The notes under the pieces: model-generated
Databases searched by the model: none
Told to the model about the DNA's origin: nothing
The model's input: the letters and a program-made list of their open reading frames with translations, nothing else
Assembly (NCBI RefSeq): GCF_023195535.1
Contig: NZ_JALPNF010000001.1
Span: 62,001-126,000 of the forward strand
Length of the DNA: 64,000 nucleotides
Origin: Sphingomonas faeni
GTDB taxonomy: Bacteria > Pseudomonadota > Alphaproteobacteria > Sphingomonadales > Sphingomonadaceae
Reading direction: 5' to 3'
Position numbers and translations under genes: made by a program
Shown here: positions 53,824-62,361 of the stretch, piece after piece
Layout: the number at the start of each line of letters is the position of its first letter
Position numbering within the stretch: the first letter of the stretch is position 1

Positions 53824-56557
53824 GGGCTGATCCTTGCGTGACGAGGAGTTTGGCGAGGGCAGGGCGGCACGATCCGCAATTGGTGCCGGCCTTCAGCGCC
53901 GCACCGATCGCGGGGACATTGGCGAGATGCTGCTCGGCGATCGCGGTGAGGATGGTCTTCAGCCCGACATCGAAACAGGCGCAGACGATCGGCCCGCGGT
54001 CGACCTGCATGCCGGGTGCTCGGCCTGCGAGCAGGGTGGGCGCGGCAACCGCCTCACTCAGTTGTGCCACGAGCCAGTCGCGGGGCGGGAGTGTGCCGTC
54101 ACGCGTCACGAACAGGACGCCGGCGAGCCTGCCACCATCAAGGACTGCGATCCGGCGGCTCCCGCGTGCTGCATCGACAGCCTCAGTCCGCTGGCCCTTT
54201 GGCAGCAGCGCATCGAGCGTGGCGGCGTCGCCATTCCCCGCCATGTCCCATGCCGTTCCGCACGGCACCGCAACGCGCGTTGCCCACAGGCAATCGGGGG
54301 GCGTCGCCAGTTCGCCGCGGACCACGACGAACCCGCGCCATTCGGTCGCGACCGGCTCGATCCGCACGGGAGTCGACTTGAACCCCGGCTGGCCCGAGAT
54401 CGGATCGGCAAGCGGGCGAGGGAGCAGCCCAGCACGACCGCCGGTCGCGGTGCGATCGGTCCAATGGATCGGCACGAACAGCTCGCCGACCCGCTGCGTC
54501 GCGGCGACGCTCGTGCGGAAGACGCTGTTGCCCTGCGGCGTCGACACACGGGCCAAGCCACCGTCGACGATCCCTAACCGGGATGCATCATCGGGGTGGA
54601 TCTCGACCAGCGGCTCCTCACGGTGCCGCGCCAGCTTGGGCGACAGGCCGGTGCGGGTCATCGTGTGCCACTGGTCGCGGTAGCGCCCGGTGTTGAGGGT
54701 CATCGGCCATTGCGCGAGCGGTGCGGCGACGGGCTTCTGCACGACCGGCACCAGCCGCGCGCGTCCGTCGGGCGTCGAGAAACGGCCGTCCGCAAATGGC
54801 GTGCCACCCCAGCGGAACGGTGGCATCGCGTCATACTCGGCATTGCCCTTGGCGGCATGGCCGGGGAGCGTGAACAGTCGCGCGCCGTCATTCTCGTATG
54901 CCGACAGCCGGCAATGCTCGCGCCAGATCTCGGCCGGTCGATCATAGGGGAACGCCGTCTTCCACCCCATCCGCCGCGCGACCTGCGTGACGATCCACCA
55001 ATCGGGTTTCGCCTCCCCCGGCGCGGCCATGAAGGCGCGCTGGCGGCTGATCGTGCGGTCGGAATTGGTGACGGTGCCGTCCTTCTCCCCCCACGCCGCG
55101 GCGGGCAGGCGGACATGCGCGTGGACCGACGTGTCGGTCGTCTCGATCACGTCGGACACGACGACGAACGGGCACTCCGCCAGCGCCTCGCGGACGCGGC
55201 CGGCATCGGGCATCGACACCGCGGGGTTGGTCGCCATCACCCAGATCGCCTTGATCCGGCCGTTGCCGAGCTCGCGGAACAGGTCGACCGCCTTCAGCCC
55301 CGGCTTGGTCGCCATGTTGGGCGCGGCCCAGAACCGGCCGACCCGCGCGACGTTCTCGGGTGCGAAATCCATGTGCGCGGCGAGTGACGAGGCGAGCCCG
55401 CCGACCTCGCGCCCGCCCATTGCGTTGGGCTGGCCGGTGATCGAGAACGGGGCGGCACCCGGCTTGCCAATCCGCCCGGTCGCGAGGTGGAGGTTGGTGA
55501 TCGCGTTGACCTGATCGGTGCCCGACAGCGACTGGTTCACGCCCTGGCTGAACATCGTCACGGTCTTCGGCGTCGCGGCGAACAGTTCGAAGAAGCGCCT
55601 GAGGTCCTGCGGCGGAACATCGCAGGTGCGCGCGACCGACCACAGGTCGCTGCCCTCGCCAAGCTGGTCCCAGAAAGCGTCGGGCGTTGCGACATGCGCG
55701 GCGAGATAGTCGTAATCCACCACCCCCGCGTCGCGGCACCACGCCAGCAGCCCGTTCATCAGCGCGACGTCGGTGCCTGGCCTGATCGCGAGGTGCAGGT
55801 CGGCCTCGTCTGCGGTCTCGGTCCGGCGCGGGTCGATGACGACCAGTTTCGCGCCGGCATCGCATCGTGCACGGACACGTTGATAGACGATCGGGTGGCA
55901 CCAGGCGGTGTTCGATCCGACCAGCACGATCAGGTCGGCGGCGTCGAGATCGTCGTAAGCAGCGGGCACGATATCCTCGCCGAACGCGCGGATATGCCCG
56001 GCGACCGCGCTCGCCATGCAGAGCCGCGAATTGGTGTCGATGTTGGCCGAGCCGATGAACCCCTTCATCAGCTTGTTGGCGACGTAATAGTCCTCGGTGA
56101 GTAGTTGTCCGGAAACATAGAACGCGACGCTGTTCGGCCCGTGCTGTGCGATCGTGTCGCGGAAGCGTTTGGCGACGAGGTCGAGCGCCTTGTCCCAGGA
56201 TGCGCGGCGCTGGCCGATCATCGGGGTGAGCAGGCGGCCTTCGAGCCCGATCGTCTCGCCGAGATGGGTGCCCTTGGAGCAGAGCTTGCCGGCGTTGGCG
56301 GGGTGATCCGGGTCGCCCTTGATCGTGACGGTTCGATTCCCGGTCGGAGTCGCGAGGATGCCGCACCCAACACCACAATACGCGCAGGTAGTGCGGATAT
56401 CCTCCCCGGCACGGGGAGGGGGACCATCCGAAGGATGGTGGAGGGGGGCTTCCACAGGCGTCCCCCTTCGTGGAGTCCCTCCCACAGGCGTCCCCCTTCG
56501 TGGAGGCCCCCCTCCACCGCCTGCGGCGGTCCCCCTCCCCGTGCCGGGGAGGATCAT
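53813..56557 (-). CDS. nasA: assimilatory nitrate reductase catalytic subunit with repeat-encoded N-terminus
   Basis: Molybdopterin nitrate reductase of 914 residues, reducing nitrate to nitrite in the cytoplasm. The ATG at 56557 overlaps the nirD stop (ATGA). Residues 2-53 are encoded by a 156-bp palindromic repeat and form a Gly/Pro/Arg-rich leader with two RRGTPV units. The normal enzyme then begins: C58-x2-C61-x3-C65 and C93 bind [4Fe-4S], followed by the Mo-bisMGD domains and a C-terminal BFD-like [2Fe-2S] domain (VCACFDVG ... GTNCGSCRP). Removal of the repeat would leave MIRTTCAYCGVGCG, a normal NasA start. Everything from residue 54 on looks intact. Confidence 0.93.
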   Translation of the reverse strand: MILPGTGRGTAAGGGGGPPRRGTPVGGTPRRGTPVEAPLHHPSDGPPPRAGEDIRTTCAYCGVGCGILATPTGNRTVTIKGDPDHPANAGKLCSKGTHLGETIGLEGRLLTPMIGQRRASWDKALDLVAKRFRDTIAQHGPNSVAFYVSGQLLTEDYYVANKLMKGFIGSANIDTNSRLCMASAVAGHIRAFGEDIVPAAYDDLDAADLIVLVGSNTAWCHPIVYQRVRARCDAGAKLVVIDPRRTETADEADLHLAIRPGTDVALMNGLLAWCRDAGVVDYDYLAAHVATPDAFWDQLGEGSDLWSVARTCDVPPQDLRRFFELFAATPKTVTMFSQGVNQSLSGTDQVNAITNLHLATGRIGKPGAAPFSITGQPNAMGGREVGGLASSLAAHMDFAPENVARVGRFWAAPNMATKPGLKAVDLFRELGNGRIKAIWVMATNPAVSMPDAGRVREALAECPFVVVSDVIETTDTSVHAHVRLPAAAWGEKDGTVTNSDRTISRQRAFMAAPGEAKPDWWIVTQVARRMGWKTAFPYDRPAEIWREHCRLSAYENDGARLFTLPGHAAKGNAEYDAMPPFRWGGTPFADGRFSTPDGRARLVPVVQKPVAAPLAQWPMTLNTGRYRDQWHTMTRTGLSPKLARHREEPLVEIHPDDASRLGIVDGGLARVSTPQGNSVFRTSVAATQRVGELFVPIHWTDRTATGGRAGLLPRPLADPISGQPGFKSTPVRIEPVATEWRGFVVVRGELATPPDCLWATRVAVPCGTAWDMAGNGDAATLDALLPKGQRTEAVDAARGSRRIAVLDGGRLAGVLFVTRDGTLPPRDWLVAQLSEAVAAPTLLAGRAPGMQVDRGPIVCACFDVGLKTILTAIAEQHLANVPAIGAALKAGTNCGSCRPALAKLLVTQGSAHVA
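56399..56554. repeat. REP/MITE-like palindromic repeat, family A copy 2, inside nasA frame
   Basis: A 156-bp element bounded by perfect 27-bp inverted arms (56399-56425 and 56528-56554). Inside are small hairpins (CCATCCGAAGGATGG, CCGCCTGCGGCGG) and a 24-bp direct repeat (56452-56475 and 56482-56505, period 30 bp). The length is a multiple of three, and the period is ten codons, so the nasA frame is kept. On the minus strand it lies directly after the ATG of nasA and before ATCCGCACT. Confidence 0.92.
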
Positions 56558-56892
56558 GCGGCGGCTTTCATCGTCGAGGTGCGGCACAGCAGCACCCGCC
56601 CCCCCGACACCTTCACCGGGATCACCGGCGTGCACCCCTTATCCTCGCCTAGCGCCTCGCCCGTATCCAGTGCGATCCGCCAATTGTGCAGCGGGCACGC
56701 GACCGCACCGCCATGGACGATCCCCTGCGACAGCCGTCCCCCCTTGTGCGGACAGCGGTCGGCGAGCGCGAACACCTTGCCGTCGCCGGTCCGGAACACC
56801 GCGATGTCGCCGCCGCCGGTGACCTGCACGGTGCGGCTGCCGCGGACCGGGATCTCGTCGACCCAGCCGATATCGAGCCATTCGCCGATCAT
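56554..56892 (-). CDS. nirD: nitrite reductase small subunit (Rieske-type)
   Basis: A 112-residue NirD with a Rieske-like fold. C-P-H in DRCPHKGGRL and CPLHNWRIAL form the two [2Fe-2S] ligand pairs, so the cluster site is complete, unlike some NirD that lack it. It supports NADH-dependent nitrite reduction with NirB. ATGA overlaps join it to nirB upstream and nasA downstream. Confidence 0.94.
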   Translation of the reverse strand: MIGEWLDIGWVDEIPVRGSRTVQVTGGGDIAVFRTGDGKVFALADRCPHKGGRLSQGIVHGGAVACPLHNWRIALDTGEALGEDKGCTPVIPVKVSGGRVLLCRTSTMKAAA

Positions 56893-59375
56893 GCCATTTC
56901 CCTCGTTGCGTCAAGAGGCGTGAACCGCGCCATCGGGGCGTGCTGTTCGCGGTGCTCGCCCGCCGCGCGCGCCGCCCAGGGATCGTCCTGCGTGAACTGT
57001 TGCGAGAACAGGAACCGTGCCGCCAGCGCATCGCGACCCTCGGGATCCTCGGCGATCCGTTCGCGGATATACTCGACGCCGATCCGCTCGATCCACGGCG
57101 CGGTGCGCTCCAGATAGCGCGCCTCCTCGCGGTACAATTGGATGAACGCGGCGCAATAGTGCATCGCCTCTTCCTCGGTCGCGACCTTGCACAGGAAGTC
57201 GGTCGCGCGGACCTTGATCCCGCCGTTTCCGCCGACCGACAGCTCGTAGCCAGAGTCGACGCAGACCACGCCAAAATCCTTGATCGTCGCCTCGGCGCAG
57301 TTGCGCGGGCAGCCGCTGACCGCGATCTTGAATTTGTGCGGCATCCACGAGCCCCACGTCATCCGCTCGACCTTGACGCCGAGCCCGGTCGAATCCTGCG
57401 TCCCGAACCGGCACCAGTCCGACCCGACGCAGGTCTTCACGGTGCGCAAGCTCTTGCCATACGCATGCCCGCTGACCATCCCGGCGGCGTTGAGATCGGC
57501 CCAGACCGCGGGCAGATCCTCCTTCTTGATCCCGAAGATGTCGAGCCGCTGGCCGCCCGTCACCTTGACCATCGGTGCGTCGTATTTCTCGACGACATCG
57601 GCGATCGCGCGCAGCTCGCGCGGGTTGGTGAGGCCACCCCACATCCGCGGCACGACCGAATAGGTGCCGTCCTTCTGGATGTTGGCGTGCAGCCGTTCGT
57701 TGACGAACCGGCTCTGCTGGTCGTCCTTATAGTCGCCCGGCAGCGCGCAGAGCAGATAGTAATTGAGCGCGGGCCGGCACGACGAGCACCCGTCAGGCGT
57801 CGACCAGCTCATCTTCTGCATGACCTCGGGGATCGATCGCATGCCCTGCGCGACGATCTCGCGGCGGACGTCGTCGTGCCCGAAGCTGGTGCATTTGCAC
57901 ATCGTCTTGACGTCACGCTCACCCGAATATTCATCGCCCAATGTGACCGCGAGCAGCGTCTCGACCAGCCCAGTGCACGATCCGCACGATGCCGACGCCT
58001 TGCAGGTCGCGCGGACCGCGTCGAGCGTCGCGTTGCCCGCGCCGATGCACGCCACGACCTTGCCCTTGGTGACGCCGTTGCAGCCGCAGATCTCCGCATC
58101 GTCGGAGAGTGCCGCAACGGCCGCCTTAGGGTCCGCCGCGCCCCCTCCCGAGGCGAACGACTGGCCGAAGATCAGCATGTCGCGGATCGGCGCGATGTCT
58201 TCCGCCCGCTTGAGCAGGTCGAAATACCAGCCGCCGTCCGTCGTATCGCCGTACAGCACTGCGCCGACGATCCGGTCGTCCTTGACCACGACGCGCTTGT
58301 AGATGCCGCGCGACGCATCGCGCAGGACGATGTCCTCGCACGCCCCGCCGCCCGAGAAATCGCCCGCCGAGAACACGTCGAGCCCGGCGACTTTCAGCTT
58401 GGTCGACGTCACCGAGCCGCGATAGCCGCTGTGACTGTCGGTCAATCCATCGGCGAGCGCGCGGCACATGTCCCAGAGCGGCGCGACGAGGCCGTAGACG
58501 TTGCCGTCATGCTCGACGCATTCGCCGACCGCGAGGATCGACGGGTCGCTGGTGACCATATGGTCGTCGACCTTGATCCCGCGGCCAATCTCCAGTCCGG
58601 CGTCGCGCGCGAGGGCGACGGAGGGGCGGATGCCGACGGCCATGACGACCAGGCTCGCGGGGATCAGCGTGCCGTCCTTGAGCCGCACGCCTTCGACATG
58701 GGTGTCGCCGACGATCTCGGCGGTGTTCGCTTCGGTCAGGATGACCTGGCCGCGCGCCTCCAGCGCCGATTTCAGCAGCCAGCCCGCCGCCTCGTCGAGC
58801 TGGCGTTCCATCAGCGTCGGCATGAGGTGGATCACCGTGACCTTCATTCCCCGCAGCGTGAGGCCGTGCGCTGCCTCCAGTCCGAGCAGGCCGCCGCCGA
58901 TGACGACCGCAGCGCCACCCTTTCCGGCCGCCTCCAGCATGTGATCGACATCGCCCATGTCGCGGAACGAGATGACGCCGGGCAGGTCCTTGCCGGGGAC
59001 GGGGATGATGAACGGATCGGAGCCGGTCGCGATCAGCAGCCGGTCGTACGACACGGTCAGCCCCGAACGCGCGGTGACGGTCTTCGCGATGCGGTCGATC
59101 GCCTGGACCGGATCGCTCGTCACCAGTTCGATCGTGTTGGTCGCGTACCAGGCGTGGTCGTTGATGACGATCTGCTCGAACGTCTTCTCGCCCGCCAGCA
59201 CCGGCGACAGCATGATCCGGTTGTAGTTCACATGCGGCTCGGCACCGAAGATCGTGACGCGGTAGCGGGTCGGATCGCGCGCGATCAGTTCCTCGACCGC
59301 GCGACAGCCGGCCATGCCGTTGCCGATTACGACCAAGTGTTCGCGGGTGTCGGGGGAGGGGGTTTGGTGGTCCAT
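56889..59375 (-). CDS. nirB: NAD(P)H-dependent nitrite reductase large subunit
   Basis: An 828-residue sirohaem nitrite reductase reducing nitrite to ammonium. N-terminal FAD/NAD(P)H domains (LVVIGNGMAGCRAVEEL; AVVIGGGLLGLEAAHGL), a BFD-like [2Fe-2S] domain (EICGCNGVTKG ... SCGSCTGL), a second cysteine cluster (DGCSSCRPALNYY), and the sirohaem/[4Fe-4S] domain (TCVGSDWCRFG ... VSGCPRNCAEA). The ATG at 59375 follows the narK stop by 38 bp. The open frame upstream of this ATG is spurious. Confidence 0.96.
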   Translation of the reverse strand: MDHQTPSPDTREHLVVIGNGMAGCRAVEELIARDPTRYRVTIFGAEPHVNYNRIMLSPVLAGEKTFEQIVINDHAWYATNTIELVTSDPVQAIDRIAKTVTARSGLTVSYDRLLIATGSDPFIIPVPGKDLPGVISFRDMGDVDHMLEAAGKGGAAVVIGGGLLGLEAAHGLTLRGMKVTVIHLMPTLMERQLDEAAGWLLKSALEARGQVILTEANTAEIVGDTHVEGVRLKDGTLIPASLVVMAVGIRPSVALARDAGLEIGRGIKVDDHMVTSDPSILAVGECVEHDGNVYGLVAPLWDMCRALADGLTDSHSGYRGSVTSTKLKVAGLDVFSAGDFSGGGACEDIVLRDASRGIYKRVVVKDDRIVGAVLYGDTTDGGWYFDLLKRAEDIAPIRDMLIFGQSFASGGGAADPKAAVAALSDDAEICGCNGVTKGKVVACIGAGNATLDAVRATCKASASCGSCTGLVETLLAVTLGDEYSGERDVKTMCKCTSFGHDDVRREIVAQGMRSIPEVMQKMSWSTPDGCSSCRPALNYYLLCALPGDYKDDQQSRFVNERLHANIQKDGTYSVVPRMWGGLTNPRELRAIADVVEKYDAPMVKVTGGQRLDIFGIKKEDLPAVWADLNAAGMVSGHAYGKSLRTVKTCVGSDWCRFGTQDSTGLGVKVERMTWGSWMPHKFKIAVSGCPRNCAEATIKDFGVVCVDSGYELSVGGNGGIKVRATDFLCKVATEEEAMHYCAAFIQLYREEARYLERTAPWIERIGVEYIRERIAEDPEGRDALAARFLFSQQFTQDDPWAARAAGEHREQHAPMARFTPLDATREMA

Positions 59376-59413
59376 CAGATCGTCCAGTCGGGTTGGAGCC
59401 GGGGAAGGGAGGG

Positions 59414-60796
59414 TCACGCGGGGAGCGCCCCGTTCACGGAGCGGTCGCTGTTGCGCCGCGCGTCGAGCGCCGCGTCGAGCAGCGCGCGCTCGTCCGATTT
59501 GTGCGTCGCGGAAAAGCGGACAGCCAGAGCGCAGACCGCCGTGCCCGCAACGATGTAGCCGAGCACGATGAGGCATTGCTGCGGGGTGGCCGAGGCCTTG
59601 TTGAGGAACCCCGCCGCGACCGCACCGATGTTGCCGCCTGCGCCGATCAGCCCGGCGACCCCGCCCAGCGCCTTGCGGTCGATGAACGGCACCAGCGCAT
59701 AGGTCGCGCCGCACGCCATGTGCGTGAACAGCCCGAACATCGTCATCGCCAGGATCGCGAGCGTCACGCTGCCGGCATTGCCGAACAAGACCAGCCCGAT
59801 ACCCTCGCCGAGCATCAGCGCGAACAGCAGCAGCGCGCGGCCATCGAGACCCTTTTTAAGCGCGATCCGGTCACTGGCGATCCCGCCGAGCGCGCGGGCG
59901 AACAGCGCTAGCCCACCGAAGATCCCCGCCGCCAGCCCGGCGCTCGTTAGCGACAGACCGAACCGATCGACATAATAGCTCGCCGCGATGTTGTGGATGA
60001 AGATCTCCACCCCGAAGCACGCGCCATAGGTCGCGGCGAGCATCCAGGTGCGGTAATTGGCGGCGGCGCGGCGGAAGATCGCCATGCCCGTCGCCTTGCC
60101 GCCGTCGAGTTCGACCCCCGCCGCCCGGAGGTCGACGATGTCGCCCTGCGGCGTGTCCTGCGTGTAGCGCGCATAGACGAACGCCATCGCGACCATCGCG
60201 ACGCCCGGCACGAACATCGCCGCGCGCCATCCCCAGACGTGCTCGACGCCGAGCCCGATCAGCGCAGCGACGACCAGCGGCATCAGGCTCTGCGCCGCGC
60301 CGCCGCCGGCATTGCCCCACCCGCCGACGGTCGCGTTGGCGGTGCCGACGACATTCGGCGCGAACATCACACTCGTGTGATATTGGGTGATGACGAACGA
60401 GGCGCCGATTGCGCCGATTGCAAGCCGGAAAAACAGGAACGTCTCATAAGTCTGCGCGAACGCCAGCCCAAATACGGGGATCGCACCGAGTAGGAGCAGC
60501 CACGTATAAGTACGACGAGGCCCGAACCGGTCGCAGAGCGGACCGACCACCAGCCGCACCACGATCGTCACCGCGACCGCGGCGATGTTGATGTTGGCGA
60601 TCTGGTCTTTGCTCAGCCCGAACTCGGTCTTGATAAGCGGCATCAACGGCGCGGCGGCGAACCATGCGAAGAAGCAGACGAAGAACGCGAGCCACGTGAC
60701 ATGGAACGCGCGCATCTGCGGCGTGGCGGCACTGAACAGGTCGATCCGTGTGGCTTTCGGCGCGGTGGTGTCGATACCCGGTGATGCGAACAACAT
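59414..60796 (-). CDS. narK: nitrate/nitrite MFS transporter, NarK/NasA type
   Basis: Twelve-helix carrier of 460 residues from the ATG at 60796, chosen because GGGGGACC lies just before it; another ATG at 60823 lies inside the terminator region of the leader. Nitrate-porter motifs: AAPLMPLIKTEFGLSKDQIANINIAA, GPLCDRFGPRRTY, and the nitrate signatures GGWGNAGGGAAQ and LIGAGGNIGAVAAGF. It imports nitrate for NasA/NirBD. Its mRNA leader carries an ANTAR-type antitermination structure. Confidence 0.94.
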   Translation of the reverse strand: MLFASPGIDTTAPKATRIDLFSAATPQMRAFHVTWLAFFVCFFAWFAAAPLMPLIKTEFGLSKDQIANINIAAVAVTIVVRLVVGPLCDRFGPRRTYTWLLLLGAIPVFGLAFAQTYETFLFFRLAIGAIGASFVITQYHTSVMFAPNVVGTANATVGGWGNAGGGAAQSLMPLVVAALIGLGVEHVWGWRAAMFVPGVAMVAMAFVYARYTQDTPQGDIVDLRAAGVELDGGKATGMAIFRRAAANYRTWMLAATYGACFGVEIFIHNIAASYYVDRFGLSLTSAGLAAGIFGGLALFARALGGIASDRIALKKGLDGRALLLFALMLGEGIGLVLFGNAGSVTLAILAMTMFGLFTHMACGATYALVPFIDRKALGGVAGLIGAGGNIGAVAAGFLNKASATPQQCLIVLGYIVAGTAVCALAVRFSATHKSDERALLDAALDARRNSDRSVNGALPA

Positions 60797-60825
60797 GGTC
60801 GGTCCCCCATCTGCGATGGACAAAG

Positions 60826-60871
60826 AAAAAGCCGCCCCGACGGCGACCTTGCGGACGCATCGGAGCGGCTT
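60826..60871 (-). terminator. leader terminator of the nitrate operon
   Basis: On the minus strand AAGCCGCTCCGA pairs with TCGGGGCGGCTT (one G-U-type exception) and is followed by TTTTT. It stands 30 bp before the narK start and after both hexaloop stems, so it can end transcription unless an antiterminator acts. Confidence 0.85.
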
Positions 60872-60911
60872 CGTTGCCTATGGACGATCGGTGGATCGCC
60901 CTACGCGGTCA

Positions 60912-60929
60912 GGTCCCGCCATTGGAACC
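60912..60929 (-). promoter_or_regulatory. ANTAR target stem-loop P2
   Basis: Minus-strand RNA GGUUCC-AAUGGC-GGGACC: a 6-bp stem with one G-U pair and a hexaloop whose first base is A and fourth is G, the loop rule for ANTAR-bound RNAs. Confidence 0.78.
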
Positions 60930-60948
60930 GGTCTCGCGATGATTTCGT

Positions 60949-60968
60949 GTCCGACTCCCTTGCCGGAC
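60949..60968 (-). promoter_or_regulatory. ANTAR target stem-loop P1
   Basis: Minus-strand RNA GUCCGGC-AAGGGA-GUCGGAC: a 7-bp stem with one G-U pair and hexaloop AAGGGA (A1, G4). It precedes P2 by 19 nt. Confidence 0.8.
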
Positions 60969-60971
60969 GGT

Positions 60972-61143
60972 GCGAAGATGACCGAAGTGGCCCCATTGCG
61001 CAAGCGTCATTTCGCGGGTGCAGCAGATTTGGGTTTGGCGCCTAAATTATCGCCTTCCCCTACCGTGTTTCCCCGCGAAGGCGGGGACCCAGACTGGGCT
61101 ACCGCCTTCGCGGGAGAACAAGGAGGTGCAGGGCCGCCTGCCG
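60972..61143. other. promoter region of the nitrate structural genes
   Basis: About 170 bp between the nasS stop and the leader stem-loops. It contains a family B repeat and presumably the promoter for the narK transcript. No sigma-54 (GG-N10-GC type) or other clear promoter was identified. Confidence 0.45.
61069..61123. repeat. short dispersed repeat, family B copy 2
   Basis: TTCCCCGCGAAGGCGGGGA, then CCCAGACTGGGCT, then ACCGCCTTCGCGGGAGAACA: paired hairpins around a conserved CCAGACTGGGCT core. The left half folds on itself perfectly. It shares order and core with 51550-51595. Confidence 0.8.
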
Positions 61144-62361
61144 TCAGGGCAACCCGGCCAGATATCCCTCGATATCATCTGGATCGAACGCGCGCCGGTC
61201 GAAGAACGCATCGCGCCCAAGGATCAACCGCCCCTGCGTAGACCCCGCACCGATGCCGTCCGCGCCGATCGCCCCCTCCAGCTTCGAACTCGCATTGGGC
61301 AACGGCGCGCCCGACCCGGCCAGCGCGGCGCGGTAAATGTCCGGTCGGAACACCCCTTGCGCGATATCCGCCTCCTCGGCCGAGAACGGCGTACCGTCCC
61401 ACCGCACCATCTGCGAATACAGCCACGCCGCCTGACTGCGCCACGGGAAGTTTGCCGCCTCGCGGTACTGGAACATGAAGTCGGGAACGTGGATCGGCAC
61501 GGCATCCTTCACCAGCCGCACCCGGTCGCCGATCGCGCGCGCCACCGCATCGACCGGCGCATCGAGATACTCTGGGCGAGACAGGATCGCCGCATTCGCC
61601 TCAAGCGTGCCTGGATCGACGAACTGCGCAGCCGCAGCGTGCAGCGCGCGGATCAGTCGGTGGACGACGTCGCCGCGCTCGACCAGCGTAGTCTCGCGCA
61701 TCGCCAGCACCTTCTCGACCCCACGCCGCCAGACCTGCGCCGTCACCAGCGCGATCCGCCCGACCCCGCGATCGACTGCCACCCCGTTCCACGGTTCGCC
61801 GACGCAGATACCGTCGACCTCGCCCGCCGCCAACGCATCGGCGGCGAAGGTCGGGCTGGTCGTGACGATCTCGACATCGGTATCCGGTCGGATGCCGACC
61901 GCAGCGAGCCAGTAGCGCAGCATGTAGTTATGGCTCGAATAGCGATGGACTACGCCGAACCGCAACCGCCGCCCCGCCGCGGCGCGCGCGACCGCCACCG
62001 CCTTCAACCGCGCGCCGAGCAAAACGGGATCGCCCAACGCATCCCCGTCCAGCACCTCAGCCGCGAGCGGCAGCGACAACGTGATCGCATTGCCGTTCAG
62101 CCCCAGCACGAACGGCACCGCCATCGCCACCGCCGGCCTCCCACGTCCCAGCGCCGTCGCGATCGCCAGCGGCGCGACCATGTGCGCTGCGTCGGTATGC
62201 CCGTACAACAGCCGGTCGCGCACCGTCGCCCAGGTCATGTCGCGAACCAGCTCGATCTCCAGCCCCTCGGCCTCCGCGAACCCGCGTTCGCGCGCAAGGA
62301 TCGGCAGTGCCGCATCGACCAACGGCAGGAAGCCGATGCGGACCCGGTCGAGCGCCATCAT
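61144..62361 (-). CDS. nasS: cytoplasmic nitrate/nitrite-sensing protein NasS
   Basis: A 405-residue protein of the NrtA/CmpA substrate-binding family. It has no signal peptide (MMALDRVRIGFLPLVDAALP), which separates the sensor NasS from the transporter-binding proteins. DRLLYGHTDAAHMVAPLAIATALG and VHRYSSHNYMLRYWLAAVGI are conserved binding-site segments. In characterised systems NasS holds NasT inactive until nitrate or nitrite binds. The ATG overlaps the nasT stop by 4 nt. Confidence 0.9.
   Translation of the reverse strand: MMALDRVRIGFLPLVDAALPILARERGFAEAEGLEIELVRDMTWATVRDRLLYGHTDAAHMVAPLAIATALGRGRPAVAMAVPFVLGLNGNAITLSLPLAAEVLDGDALGDPVLLGARLKAVAVARAAAGRRLRFGVVHRYSSHNYMLRYWLAAVGIRPDTDVEIVTTSPTFAADALAAGEVDGICVGEPWNGVAVDRGVGRIALVTAQVWRRGVEKVLAMRETTLVERGDVVHRLIRALHAAAAQFVDPGTLEANAAILSRPEYLDAPVDAVARAIGDRVRLVKDAVPIHVPDFMFQYREAANFPWRSQAAWLYSQMVRWDGTPFSAEEADIAQGVFRPDIYRAALAGSGAPLPNASSKLEGAIGADGIGAGSTQGRLILGRDAFFDRRAFDPDDIEGYLAGLP

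Noticed and set aside
56452..56505. CRISPR-like repeat pair
   Set aside because: Only two units with a 6-bp spacer inside a larger palindrome; no array and no cas genes.
56558..56635. Start of nasA upstream of 56557
   Set aside because: It would lie inside nirD in another frame; the ATGA overlap at 56557 matches the other junctions of the operon.
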